Notes: generated by a model from the letters alone, not told the origin. A DNA stretch of 64,000 nucleotides from Allobosea sp. 67-29 (GCF_001898115.1 NZ_MKSQ01000014.1:311582-375581), one strand, 5' to 3'; shown: positions 1 to 10,800, numbered from the stretch's first letter. Translations and numbers: made by a program.

Positions 1-276
1 CACGCCCGACCAGAACAGCGAGAGCCTCAATCCCAGCCCCGGCAGGCCATAGAAGATGAAGAAGAGCTGAGCGAGCAGGGGGGTGTTGCGGATGACCTCC
101 ACATAACCCACGACGACCTTGTCGAGCACTGGCACCTGCAGAACGCGAACAGCCGCGCCGCAGAGCCCCACCGCGATCGAAAGCACGATCGACAGAGCAC
201 TGACCTGAATAGTCAGCCACAGGCCACGCATCAGCGCCGGCCACTGGGCCGCAAGATAACCGAAGTCGAATTCCAT
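1..276 (-). CDS. Polar amino-acid ABC transporter permease, N-terminal part (runs off window edge)
   Basis: Minus-strand reading from ATG at 274-276; located downstream of a family-3 amino-acid binding protein gene. Confidence 0.6.
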   Translation of the reverse strand, partial: MEFDFGYLAAQWPALMRGLWLTIQVSALSIVLSIAVGLCGAAVRVLQVPVLDKVVVGYVEVIRNTPLLAQLFFIFYGLPGLGLRLSLFWSGV

Positions 277-306
277 GGTCGCGCCGGCCTCTAGATCGAG
301 GGAGGA

Positions 307-332
307 GCCGGAGGCGGTTTCCCGCCTCCGGC
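307..332. promoter_or_regulatory. Intercistronic hairpin, 11-bp perfect stem with 4-nt loop (gccggaggcgg-tttc-ccgcctccggc)
   Basis: Exact inverted repeat read in sequence between binding-protein stop (349) and permease start (276), minus-strand operon. Confidence 0.8.
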
Positions 333-348
333 CATCTAAGGATTCGGT

Positions 349-1188
349 TCAGCGCGCCGTCGGCTTCGGCTTGGTGAAGGCGTCGGTGTAGAAGGGGCGG
401 ATCTCGGCCGGGATCCACTTCTCGACCCATTTCGCGTAGAGGCCTTCGGCCTTCATCCGGTCGAGCGCGGCATCGACATAGGCCAACCAGGCCGCCTCGT
501 TCTTGCGGACGCCCACCGCCGCGTCGGAGATGGCGAAGGGCTCGCCGACGAGGCGCAGGGAGGGGTCCTTGGCCGCGATGACGATCAGCGTGGCCGCGTC
601 ATGGGTATAGGCGTCGCCGCGGCCCTGCTTGAGCGACTGGAGCGCGTCGGAGGCCGTATTGAGCCGCAGGCTCTCGACCTTCGGCATGGTGTCCTCGAAC
701 CATTTCGCCTGGGTCGAGCCCTTCAGCATGATCACGGTCTTGCCGGCGACGTCGTCGAGCTTCTTGATCGGGCTGTCCTTGGCGACGAGCATGTCCGACC
801 CGCCCCAGCGATAGGGCTTGGAGAAGTCCACGACGCGGGCGCGCTCCGGCGTCACGCCCAGCGTGGCGATGAGCAGATCGACCTTCTTACCGTTGAGCTG
901 CGGAATCCGGTTTTCGGCGGTGACGCAGGTCAGCTCGATCTTGTCGGCCGAGCCGAAGGCCCAGGTTGCGATCTGGATCGCCATGTCAGTCTCGACCCCG
1001 GCGAACTTGCCGGTTTCGTCCTTGTAGCCATAGGGCGGCTGGTCGCAGCGGACTCCGGCTTTGAGCAGGCCAGCGGACTTGATCGCTTCGGGAAGCGGAG
1101 GCAGGCTCTGAGCCTCGGCATGAAAGGCAAAGCCGAGGCCGGCGAGCGCCGACAGGGCCATGCGGCCGGCGGAAATGGTCTTGGTCAT
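349..1188 (-). CDS. Polar amino-acid ABC transporter substrate-binding protein
   Basis: MTKTISAGRMALSALAGLGFAFHAEA signal peptide; family-3 binding-protein pattern (AGVRCDQPPYGYKDETGKFAGVETDMA, LLIATLGVTPERARVVDFSKPY). The longer ORF to 2322 is read-through. Confidence 0.9.
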   Translation of the reverse strand: MTKTISAGRMALSALAGLGFAFHAEAQSLPPLPEAIKSAGLLKAGVRCDQPPYGYKDETGKFAGVETDMAIQIATWAFGSADKIELTCVTAENRIPQLNGKKVDLLIATLGVTPERARVVDFSKPYRWGGSDMLVAKDSPIKKLDDVAGKTVIMLKGSTQAKWFEDTMPKVESLRLNTASDALQSLKQGRGDAYTHDAATLIVIAAKDPSLRLVGEPFAISDAAVGVRKNEAAWLAYVDAALDRMKAEGLYAKWVEKWIPAEIRPFYTDAFTKPKPTAR

Positions 1189-2393
1189 CCGTTGTCCCTC
1201 TGTTGGACCGATGTTTCGGTTCTCGGTGGCAGAAAGCCGGGCATTGCCGGCGGTGCGGCGGCCTGAGGCCGCTCGTCGGTGTGAGGCCGTGGGTCCAAAT
1301 CGTGAGCGCCGGGATCGCGGAGGCCGGAGCCGGTCAGAACCAGGGTGACGTGGCGCCCGGCGAGACATCCGTCGCGGGCCATCGCCTCCAAGGCTGTCAG
1401 TCCTGCGGCAGCGGAGAGTTCGGCGTGGAGACCGCAGGCTGCCAGCGCCGCCTGAGCCTGGCGGGCCGCCGTGTCGTCGACGGGAACGGCAAGCCCGCCG
1501 GTCGCTCGCAGGGCGGCGAGCGCCTGAAAGGTAACTGTCTCGCCCGCGGTCGAAACCTGGGCGGTGTGCCCCTCGTACCGTAAGCGATAGTCCTCGCCAG
1601 CCATCACGCGGGCGAGCCGGGGAAAGGGCTCGACGGCGATCAGCCGGGGCGGGATACCGCCGATCTCTTCGAAACCGAGCCGGAGGCCGGAGAGAAGATC
1701 GCCGCGTGAACTCGGCACGACGATGATGTCCGGCCGCTCGGAGCCGGAGAGTTCGGCGGAGAGCGTCTTGTAGCCCTCGATGCCGAATGGGTCGGTGCCG
1801 ATGGCCGGAAGACGGTAATTGGTGGCGGCGAAGGCGCCTTCGGTGACGCGGTGCGCCAGATGCTCCCAGCGTCCCAGGCTGTCGGGGGCCTCGACCAGTC
1901 GCGCGCCATGAGCTGCGATAGCGCGGCGATAGGACGGCGCCAGTGCTGCCGTAACGGCGATCTCGGTGGGGAGTCCGGCACGGGCCGCATAGGCCGCAAT
2001 CGACAGGCCGCCATTGCCGCTCGACGCGGCCACGACAAGTGGAACGTTGCAGGATAGGGCGCGGGCGATGAGCCGAGCGCTCATCCGGTCCTTGTGTGAG
2101 CCGGTCGGGTTGCACCATTCCAGCTTCGCCGTCAGCCGGCCGACCTTCATCGTCTGTGCCAAGGTCGGCAGTTCGACGCAGCGGGTCCCACCTTCGCCGA
2201 GCTCCAGGGTCTCGGGCAGGCGGATCCCCCTGCTTCGGTCGGCGTAGACGAGTTTCAGGTTCGAGGCGTGGCCCTCGCTGGCACAGCGGGGGCACCCGGC
2301 GGCATACGTCTCGACAGGCCAAGCAGCGTCGCAGCGCAGGCAGATCATCCCGCTCGGAACAGTCGTCGCTACGATGGGGTGCGCGCTGGACAT
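1185..2393 (-). CDS. PLP-dependent threonine synthase-like / tryptophan synthase beta-superfamily enzyme with N-terminal zinc ribbon
   Basis: CLRC...CPRC ribbon; NPTGSHKDRMS PLP-lysine motif; SSGNGG; ATGA overlap with downstream binding-protein gene. Confidence 0.85.
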   Translation of the reverse strand: MSSAHPIVATTVPSGMICLRCDAAWPVETYAAGCPRCASEGHASNLKLVYADRSRGIRLPETLELGEGGTRCVELPTLAQTMKVGRLTAKLEWCNPTGSHKDRMSARLIARALSCNVPLVVAASSGNGGLSIAAYAARAGLPTEIAVTAALAPSYRRAIAAHGARLVEAPDSLGRWEHLAHRVTEGAFAATNYRLPAIGTDPFGIEGYKTLSAELSGSERPDIIVVPSSRGDLLSGLRLGFEEIGGIPPRLIAVEPFPRLARVMAGEDYRLRYEGHTAQVSTAGETVTFQALAALRATGGLAVPVDDTAARQAQAALAACGLHAELSAAAGLTALEAMARDGCLAGRHVTLVLTGSGLRDPGAHDLDPRPHTDERPQAAAPPAMPGFLPPRTETSVQQRDNG

Positions 2394-2413
2394 GGACAAA
2401 AGTATTGCGACCG

Positions 2414-2425
2414 CCAGATATCTGG
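2414..2425. promoter_or_regulatory. Perfect 12-bp palindrome CCAGATATCTGG in divergent LysR/PLP-enzyme intergenic region
   Basis: Read in sequence; position fits a regulatory site. Confidence 0.5.
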
Positions 2426-2474
2426 TCAAATCTCAGTTTTTTAGCCTTCTATTCACCTGTGATATGGGGTCAGC

Positions 2475-3404
2475 ATGAATCTTCGGCACGTGGATGCCTT
2501 CCGAACCATCATGTTGCGGGGCTCGATGACGGCGGCGGCGCAGGAGTTGCGGACGTCGCAGCCCAGCATCAGCCGTCTGATCGGAGAACTGGAGACGGAG
2601 ATCGATCTCAGGTTGTTCGAGCGTCGGGCCGGCCGGTTGCGTCCGACACCGGAGGGTCTCGCCTTCTACCGGGAGGTCGAGCGCAGCTTCACTGGCCTCG
2701 AAAACTTGACCTCTGCGGCGCGCGATATCCGCGCCTTCGGCACGGGGCGGCTGCGCATCGCCGCCATGCCCGTGATGGCGCTTGGGTTCATCCCGCGCTG
2801 CATCCGCAAGTTCAAGGAGCGCTTTCCGCGCGCCATCATCTCGCTGCAGATGGGCAATGACGGCACGGTGACGCGCTGGATGTCCTCGTCCTATTGCGAC
2901 ATTGGCTTCGTCGCCAACGTCATCGACATTCCGCAGGTCGAGCATCAACCTCTCTACGCCGTGCCCGGTGTCTGCGCATTGCCTCCGTCCCATCGACTGG
3001 CGTCGCACGATACCATCTATGCGAGAGATCTCGATGGTGAGGCATTCATCTCGCTCTCCCTAGAGGATGGTGCGCGAACGCGTGTCGACCGGGCGTTTGA
3101 TGATGCCGGGGTGCGCCGCCAGATGACGTTGGAGACGCCCTTCAGTGCGGCGATCTGCGCTCTCGTGGAGCAAGGCCTCGGCCTGGGGCTCGTAAACCCC
3201 ATCGCGGCGGACGACTACCGGCACGCCGAGATCGTCTTCAGGCCCTTCCGACCGCAGGTGATGTTCCACGGGCACGCGATGTTCCCGAGCCGCAATCGCG
3301 AGGATCCACTGGTTGAGGGCTTCTTGTCGGTGGTCCGGGAGGAACTCGCCGGCTATCAGCGCCCGCTGGTCGAGGGTCGAAAGAGCGCTAGCAACGGTAG
3401 ATAA
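2475..3404 (+). CDS. LysR family transcriptional regulator
   Basis: N-terminal HTH MNLRHVDAFRTIMLRGSMTAAAQELRTSQPSISRLIGELE plus substrate-binding domain. Confidence 0.93.
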   Translation: MNLRHVDAFRTIMLRGSMTAAAQELRTSQPSISRLIGELETEIDLRLFERRAGRLRPTPEGLAFYREVERSFTGLENLTSAARDIRAFGTGRLRIAAMPVMALGFIPRCIRKFKERFPRAIISLQMGNDGTVTRWMSSSYCDIGFVANVIDIPQVEHQPLYAVPGVCALPPSHRLASHDTIYARDLDGEAFISLSLEDGARTRVDRAFDDAGVRRQMTLETPFSAAICALVEQGLGLGLVNPIAADDYRHAEIVFRPFRPQVMFHGHAMFPSRNREDPLVEGFLSVVREELAGYQRPLVEGRKSASNGR

Positions 3405-3792
3405 GTGTCTTGGGCTCAGCCGCGCGGCAGAGCGGCTCAGCCATGGCGATCCGGTGAGATCGCAAATTGGACGTCGGCCACGCCTCGCAACTCGGCAACA
3501 GCCAATAGCTGCCATCTACGCGATAGCGCCAACTCCGGACATTGGCTTGTTGCCGGAGAACGGACATTCCGTGAGCAGCGCTTCCGGCGCCAAACTCCGC
3601 CTTCCCAGCCAACTGCCTCGCGCAGAGGAGGCGAAGGCGCTTTGCTCCGGTAACGAAGTTAAGGTGGACAAATCGGTAGGGTTCGCCTGCGAGCTATGTT
3701 ACCTTACGGAATCGTTAACTTCGCCCAAATCGGGCATGCGTTGGTGACGACGCCCAGTTCGCAATTGACGGCGTTTGCTGCGGACGAATGCC

Positions 3793-4377
3793 ATGAAGGT
3801 CATCAGACGGCGTCTGGTCGCGGTTGCCGCGTTGCTCATGATACCCGTGACCTTTGAAGCTCAGGCACGCGACGAGACGATCGAACGCCTGCGCCTCGGC
3901 TCAGGCTTCGAGATCGTCATCGGTGACAGGCAGCCTGATCCGGGAGGACGGCTGCTCGAGGCCCTCGCGATCTGGGTCGGTGCGAAGCTGGGGCAGCCGG
4001 TGCCCGCTGCGTTGCCTAGGCTGGTGTTCAGACCGAATAATCAAGTCGCTGCTTTGCGTCTCAAGCAATATGCGTCTGAGCTTGTACAGCAGCAGGGGCG
4101 GCCAAGCATCATCTCAATCTACGACGCTCGTGAGAGAGTTATCTACATAGAAGAATCATGGACCGGTGCAACGGCAGCGGATTTGTCCGTTCTTGTTCAC
4201 GAGCTGGTTCATCACTTCCAGGAGGCGCATCCGACCAAATTTGAGTGTGATGCAGCGCGCGAGGCGAAGGCCTTCGAGTTGCAAGAAAAGTGGCTGAGAT
4301 TATTCGGGGAATCTCTTGAAGAGGACTTCCAGATCGATCCGTTCACACTGCTAGTCAGGACTTCCTGCGGAATGTAG
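3793..4377 (+). CDS. Secreted hypothetical protein with HExxH-type motif (HELVHHFQ)
   Basis: Signal peptide MKVIRRRLVAVAALLMIPVTFEAQA; VHELVHHFQEAHPTKFECDAAREAKAFELQ. Confidence 0.65.
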   Translation: MKVIRRRLVAVAALLMIPVTFEAQARDETIERLRLGSGFEIVIGDRQPDPGGRLLEALAIWVGAKLGQPVPAALPRLVFRPNNQVAALRLKQYASELVQQQGRPSIISIYDARERVIYIEESWTGATAADLSVLVHELVHHFQEAHPTKFECDAAREAKAFELQEKWLRLFGESLEEDFQIDPFTLLVRTSCGM

Positions 4378-4639
4378 GTTTCAACCGAGCCGAACGCCGT
4401 CAATCGGCTTGCTCGCCCTTCGGCTTAGCGCCACAAGCGGACCTTGACGACTTGCCCAGAAGCAGACGCGAGCGGTTCTGGTGCGAGGTCCCATGTTGCG
4501 CCCACAGGGGACGTCAGCGTCTTGCCCGAGACTTGATAATCAACCCGGGAAAGCCACTCTGGCCGTCGATCGCGGCAAGAACATCCAAAGCGCCCGATGG
4601 CAACGCAACCGTAAACTCCACTTCTGCAAGCCACCCCCT

Positions 4640-5115
4640 TCATGGGATGACCACCTCCGCCACCAAACCACCGCCAGTGCGGTTGGAGAGCCTGACCGAC
4701 CCGCCGATGGTCGCGGCCAGTTGCTGGGCGATGGCGAGGCCGAGCCCGGTACCGCCGGTCTCGCGGTTGCGCGACCGTTCCAAACGGAAGAAGGGCTGCA
4801 TGGCGGCGGCCAGCATCTCCTCCGGAATGCCGGGGCCGCGGTCCAGCACTGTGATTGCGATGGCGCCGTCCTCTCTTCGTTCCACGTCGATTTCTGCTGC
4901 GCCCGCGAATTTCAGGGCGTTGTCGATGAAATTCGACAGGATGCGCCGCAGCGCATCCGGTTTGGTGGAAGCGACCCCATCGATCCGGCCTCCAGCCGAG
5001 ACCGCCTTGCCGGTATCCTGATAATCATAGGCGATGCTGTCGATGAAGGAGGCCAGGTCGATCCGCGTCTTCTTCTCGCCGTTGCTGTGGGCGCTGCGGG
5101 CCTCGATGTGGCATT
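4640..5115 (-). pseudogene. Sensor histidine kinase, C-terminal HATPase remnant (5' end missing)
   Basis: LRRILSNFIDNALKFAG (N box), LDRGPGIPEE (G1), GGTGLGLAIAQQLA (G2); no HAMP/HisKA domain upstream because homology stops near 5100. Confidence 0.75.
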
Positions 5116-5146
5116 GCTGGCACGAATCTTCACCATTCGTGCCAGC
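5116..5146. repeat. Perfect 12-bp inverted repeat (gctggcacgaat/attcgtgccagc, 7-nt spacer) at remnant junction
   Basis: Exact arms at 5116-5127 and 5135-5146. Confidence 0.8.
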
Positions 5147-5758
5147 GAGGGCTTCATCGCGTTGTTCTGCGCGCCCCTGATCACGGCGATCACGGAGGCC
5201 GCGCCGCAAGTCAGACTGCGCTTCGCTCCGAAGCCCGGGAAGGATGCCGCACCATTGCGGGACGGCGAGGTCGACCTCGAATTCGGCGTGCTCGGAGCCT
5301 TCGCCCCCGAAATCCGCGCGCAGCTCGTCTTCCGCGACCGCTTCGTCGGTGTGGCACGGGCCGGACATCCGCTGTTCGACGGGCCTCTGTCGCCGCAACG
5401 CTATGCAGCGTGCCGGCACGTCGTGGCCTCCCGCCGCGGCGTCTTCACCGGCCCCGTCGACGAGGCACTGGTCGAGTTCGGTCTTGAGCGCAATGTCGTC
5501 GCAGTGGTGCCGGGCTTCCCGGACGCACTCACGGCCGCCAGCCATTCGGATCTGGTCGCTCTCGTTCCTGCGTCTTGCGTCGGTCGCGACGAGGCTGCCA
5601 GGCGGAAACTGGTGGCCTTCGATCTGCCGGTGCGGACGCCCGAGATCGCGGTCTCGGCCATGTGGCACCCCCGCATGGAGGCAGACCCGGCCCATCGCTG
5701 GATGCGGGAGGCCATGATCGCGGCATGCCGGGACGCTGTCGCGACCTTGCGGGAATAG
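5120..5758 (+). pseudogene. LysR family regulator, substrate-binding domain only (HTH missing)
   Basis: ARIFTIRASEGFIALFCAPLITAITEAAPQVRLRF... standard LysR effector domain with no HTH upstream. Confidence 0.75.
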
Positions 5759-5766
5759 CGGCTGTC

Positions 5767-6177
5767 TCAGGCCGATGGCGGCGTCGCCGCAGGATCCATC
5801 CAGACCGCTTCCCAAAGATGGCCGTCAGGATCGACGAAGCTCCGGTTGTACATGAAGCCGAGATCCTGCCTCGGATTGATGTCGGCGATGCCGCCACGGC
5901 TCGCCACCGCGCCATTCATCCGATCGACGTCTTCGCGGCTCTCGCAGGAAAGCGCGAGCATCACCTCGCTCGCAGTGGCCGGCGGAATCGGGCGGGTGGT
6001 GAAGCCCTGCCATTTGGCATGGGTGAGCAGCATCACATGGATGGTCTCGCTCCAGACCATGCATGCCGAACCGTCGTCGCTGAACTGGGGATTGTTGACG
6101 AACCCCAGCGCTTCATAGAACGCTTGGGCGCGCGCGAGCTCGGTGACGGGCAGGCTCACGAAAATCATCCTGGTCAT
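5767..6177 (-). CDS. VOC family / glyoxalase-like protein
   Basis: MTRMIFVSLPVTELARAQAFYEALGF...FVDPDGHLWEAVWMDP. Confidence 0.88.
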   Translation of the reverse strand: MTRMIFVSLPVTELARAQAFYEALGFVNNPQFSDDGSACMVWSETIHVMLLTHAKWQGFTTRPIPPATASEVMLALSCESREDVDRMNGAVASRGGIADINPRQDLGFMYNRSFVDPDGHLWEAVWMDPAATPPSA

Positions 6178-6324
6178 TTCATCACTCCTTCGAGGCAGGC
6201 GGGCTCGCCCCCTCTGTCCAAGCTGCACCGCGATGACCACCATCAGCGGTACTTGCCAGGGAGTGATAGGAGCGGGGCGGCGCTCGAACATTGATGTTTG
6301 GTAAGAAGTCGCTCCGGCCCTCGA

Positions 6325-6909
6325 TCAGCGGGTGTAGGCGATGGTGCGCCGCAGGCGACTGAGGCTTTCCGGCGTGATCCCCAGCCAGGCTGCGATGTAA
6401 TGCTGCTTCAGCCGCCTGTGGAGCCCGGGCTCGCGGCGAATGAAGTCGCGGTAGCGCTTCATGGCGCTGTCGTGCCGGAACGAGATCTCGTCCGGTTCCT
6501 TGTCGATGATCCAGTGCTGCTCCATGTAGCGGATGTAGAAATCGGCGATGTCCGGGAAGGTGGCGACGAGAGCCCTGAAGGCGGCGAATTCGTATTCGAG
6601 AACGGTGCTGTCCTCGATCGCCGTGATGGTGAAAGCGCTCGGCGCGCCCAGCAAGGTGGCGCTGACAGATGCCGCGATGCGGTTCTCGGGAAAGAAATAC
6701 TTCACGATCATATCGCCGCCGGGCCCGACATAATGCTGGTAAAACAGCCCCTCGACCACGAAGGCGTAGGTCGCCGGAATGTCTCCAGCCCTGATGAAGA
6801 CCTCGTCCTTTCGGTATTGCCTGGGACGCAGAAGGGTCGCCCAGGCGCTCTCGGCCGCCTGCGACAGGTCGGTGTAGGTCCGGATCTTCGCGAAAAAGGA
6901 ATCCTTCAT
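6325..6909 (-). CDS. Crp/Fnr family transcriptional regulator
   Basis: cNMP-binding fold (VEGLFYQHYVGPGGDMIVKYFFPENRIAAS) and C-terminal RRLKQHYIAAWLGITPESLSRLRR. Confidence 0.85.
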   Translation of the reverse strand: MKDSFFAKIRTYTDLSQAAESAWATLLRPRQYRKDEVFIRAGDIPATYAFVVEGLFYQHYVGPGGDMIVKYFFPENRIAASVSATLLGAPSAFTITAIEDSTVLEYEFAAFRALVATFPDIADFYIRYMEQHWIIDKEPDEISFRHDSAMKRYRDFIRREPGLHRRLKQHYIAAWLGITPESLSRLRRTIAYTR

Positions 6910-7282
6910 GGCCGTTCAGCCTGCAGGCTGGCTGCGGCAATCTCCGGCGGCACGCGACGCCAAAAGGCGGGTTGCGGCGCCCACTAGAACGCAAGCTTTC
7001 GAGCCCGTCTTCACGTTCATCCCCCGCAGGCTCGTCGCGTTCGATCATCGGACCGAAGCCCGCACTCCACTTTTCGGGCCGATGCCTCAGACCGGACACA
7101 TATGCAACGATCCGACGCGGAAAACCATCGGCTTCCCGCCTGGGCCGGAGGGACCATCCGTCTTTGTCTCGAGATGCGCGGCGCGCTGGGGCCGCCCGGA
7201 AAGCGGGTGGAGAGCCCCGCTGAACCAAGGTTTCCTCGCAGGCAGCAGCGGCCGCCTGGGCCGCCCCATTGCGAGGCCAGCC

Positions 7283-7705
7283 ATGAACACAAGCACCGGA
7301 CTTTCCGCCACGGATCTGCTCGATCACATGTTCGCGGTGGAAATGCGCTTCCTCCAGCAGGACGACGCCGATCTCGACCTGCTCGCGACCGCCTTCCATC
7401 GCGGTGTCATGGTGCACGAGCCCGCATCGCTGCCCTATGCCGGCGATTGGCGCGGGCTGGACGGCGTCGGGCGCCTGTTCAAGACCATGCGCGACACCTG
7501 GAGCGAACTGGCAGTCGAGGGTCTCCAGGCTGCCCAGAGCGGCGACACCGTCCATATGAGCTGCCGCCTGCGGCTTACCGCGCGCCGCAGCGGCACCACG
7601 CTTTCGCAGCCCTTCGCAGAGGTCCTGCGCTTCGAGGACGGGCTGCTCATTGAGGGCATGCCCTTCTACTTCGATACCGCAGCGATCCGTTTCGCGCTGG
7701 ACTGA
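7283..7705 (+). CDS. NTF2/SnoaL-like fold protein
   Basis: MNTSTGLSATDLLDHMFAVEMRFLQQDDADLDLLATAFHRGVMVHEP...; size and pattern match small NTF2-like proteins. Confidence 0.6.
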   Translation: MNTSTGLSATDLLDHMFAVEMRFLQQDDADLDLLATAFHRGVMVHEPASLPYAGDWRGLDGVGRLFKTMRDTWSELAVEGLQAAQSGDTVHMSCRLRLTARRSGTTLSQPFAEVLRFEDGLLIEGMPFYFDTAAIRFALD

Positions 7706-7838
7706 CCCTGCTGACCGTATCGCCCCAAATCGGCTCTAGGCGCCGTTCAAAGCCGGAGGCCGTGCAGCGCCAGGAGCGGAAGCTCATCTGATGCCGCGAA
7801 CCAGACATTGCGGCGGATGGCAGCACACGCTGGTGGCG

Positions 7839-10800
7839 TCAGAACTTGACTGCGAGCCGGGCATTGAAGGCATGATCGGTCGCGCGCGACGCGAGTTGCC
7901 CGTCATAGGACAGCCCGATTTCGGCTTCTGGCGAGAGATTCAGCGCGAGGCCGGTGCTGACGACCAGCGCGTCGCGGGCGATCGGAGCGCCCGCGATCGA
8001 GAAAGGCGCGCCGCCGGAGAAGGCCTGGAGCGACACCGGGGTGACGTCGCCCGCCGCGTGCCGCCAGCCGAGCGTACCGTTTATCCGCGCCACGCTGCTG
8101 CCGAGATCGAAGCTCATCTGAGCGCGCAGGCCGAGCGTGGCGAAGGCGACGGCCGTGGTCTGCGCCCTGGCAGTAAGCGCGGCAACGCCGCCTGTCTCAG
8201 TAAAACCAGCACTACGGAGATTGACATAGGCGAGATTGACGAAAGGCTCGATGGTGGCCCGCCCGAGGTCGAAGCGATAGGCGATCTCACCGAAAGCCTG
8301 CAGGCTGCGGGCGCCGTAATCGGAGCGCAGCTCCTCGCCGAAGCCGGAGAATACGGCGCTGCGCCGAGTGTCCAGCTCATGCCAGGCATAGGTGACCCCG
8401 CCACTCAGCCGGAAGCGGTCGAGTTCAGCTCCGCCATAGAGGCCGATATGGTAATTGTCCGCCTCGCCGCGGGAGCGACGCCGAGCGATCTCGAAGGTCG
8501 AGCGCGAGTAGCCCGCCATGACGCCCAGCCGCGCCTCCGACGCCACCGGAACATCGAAACCGGCAAGCAGGCCACCGCTTGAGCGTGTGAGGGAGGCGGC
8601 GTTGCCGTCGCCGCGTGTCTGGCCCCAGGAGCCGAAGCCACGCGCCCACAAGGCAAAGCCCTCGCTTGCCCCCGCCGCGACCGCCCCGTGGCTGGAAGCA
8701 TAGGCCAGTGTTGCGATCCGCGGCGCGCCAATCCCGTCGAATGCGGCGCGAATCCGGTCCGACACCGCGTTGCGAACCTCCTGGCTGCCCTCGATCAGCA
8801 CCGTCTTGGCCGACGCATGGATCTCGCCCGACAAGCTGTCATAGGCGCGCCGGGCCTCGCCCTCGTCGCGCAGCTGCGTGAAACTCAGCCATAACGGGTT
8901 GGCATAACCGAGGCTTTCCAATCCGAGGGCTGTCTGGGTCTGGTTTCGCGTTTGCGCGATCGCTGCGAACGGCAGGTCGTTACGCAGCAGGGTCAGCCTG
9001 ACATTGTTGGTGTCGTATTCCAGCCTCGGATCGAGGAAGAGGAAGTTGGAACTGACATCGTCGAAGCGACCCTCGACGCCCTGACCAGCCGTCAGGATGG
9101 TGTAACGCTGGTTCGCCCAATAAGTGCCTTCCTCGCCGATATGGACCACTGAGCCGCCGGAGAGGCGCGCCTTGCCGCTGGCACGGATCAGGTCGCTCGA
9201 CGAGCCGCCCGGGCTGACCTCGACCGCATAGGTTGCGCCATGCTCGAAGCCGATGTCGCCGGAGACGGTGAGCGTGCCGATCGAATTGCCCGGAGCGATG
9301 GTCGCACCGGCATGGATCGTGGTCGGTCCGACGCTGCCGTTGCCTTGCAGGCGGCTGCCGGACAGGACATCGAGCCCGCCGCCGAGCGCGCCGTTGACGA
9401 TGAGCGTGCCCGCGGACACTGTGGTCGAGCCGGAGAAGCCGGAGCTGTCGCCGGTCAAGGCAAGGGCTCCGCCGCCGGCCTTGGTGAAGCTGCCGGTGCC
9501 GGACAATACGCCCGCCAGGCTGGCATCGTTTCGCTGGTTGAAGACGACCGCGCCGTTATTGGTGATATCGCCGGAGATCGATGCGGCGTCGCCGATCAAG
9601 GTGCCGGCGGTAACAAGCGTGTTGCGATAAGAGTTCGCTCCGCTCAGCGTTAGGGTGCCCGCGCCGGCCTTGATCAGATCGCCATAACCGTAGACGCCGC
9701 CTGTCAGCGTTGCATCGTGGCCGTTGGTGTCCACCGTGCCATTGCCGATCAGCAGCAGGGGGCGATCGGTATTGAACGAGGCACCGAACCGCAGCGCTCC
9801 CCCCAGGAAGGTAACGGCCGTTCCGCCAGCGCCCAGATTGGCGTCGCGCGAGACCTGCAGGGTTCCGGCCTCGATCAATGTGCCGCCGGAATAGGAGTTC
9901 GTGCCAGTCAGGCTCGTCATCCCGGTGCCGGACTGAAGGACGATGCCGGCGCCGGAGATGGCGCCACCGAAACTGTATAGATTCGAGCGGTTGAAGCGCA
10001 GCACAGCGTCGTTTGAGACGTCGCCGGCGAGTTCGCCCGTCGTGCTGCCATCGCCGATCTGGAGCGTGCCGGCCGCGATCGTCGTGCCTCCGGCATGGCC
10101 AGCGCTGCCGGTCAAGGCCAGCGTTCCCCAACCCTCCTTGACCAGGTTGCCGCTACCGCTGGTCGAGCCGCCGAGGACGAAACGCGTGCCGGCAGCGGTC
10201 TCGATCGTGCCGGTGCCGGCAAGCGTGACCGAGCGGCCGCTGGTGATGTCGGCCAGCGTCATCAGGCGGCCACCGCCGTCGAAGGCGATGGCGGAAGCTG
10301 CACTGCCGAGATTGGCGTCGGCGACGATGGCGAGCGTGCCGTCGCGGATCACCGTGCCGCCGGAATAGCCGTTCGTGCCGGTCAGCAGCAATGCGCCGGG
10401 GCCATCCTTCAGCAGGCGCCCCACGCCGGTGATGGTTCCGGCATAGAGGCTGTCCTGCACCTGATTGACGGTGAGGTCGGCGCCGCCCAACGCGATCTCG
10501 CCGCCCGTGCTCGCCAGGAAGGCCATCGAGAGATCATGCCCGGCGAGGTCGAGCTTGCCGCCGGTCAGCACCCAATCGGTCATGGTTGGCAGGGCGCCGG
10601 CGCTTCCAGCTCTTATCGTGCCGGCAGTGAGCAGGGTGCCGCCCGCCCAGCTGTTGGTGCCGGTGAGGAGAAGCGTGCCGTCCCCCCATTTGATCAGCCC
10701 GCCGGCGCCGCCGGCCGGGCCGGACAGAGTCAATGTGGTGCCGGCATCCGTCTCGATCGCGCCGGTGCCGAGCAGCGCGACGTTGCGGGTGGAGAGGATG

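Noticed and set aside
349-2322. 657-aa ORF spanning SBP and PLP-enzyme region
   Set aside because: N-terminal half is antisense-frame noise; the true SBP starts at 1188 with a signal peptide
4425-4643. Short minus ORF next to the kinase remnant
   Set aside because: Possible frameshifted gene end but no recognisable family
4481-5758. 425-aa ORF appearing as one protein
   Set aside because: Only the part after about 5120 resembles LysR; the rest is antisense to the kinase remnant
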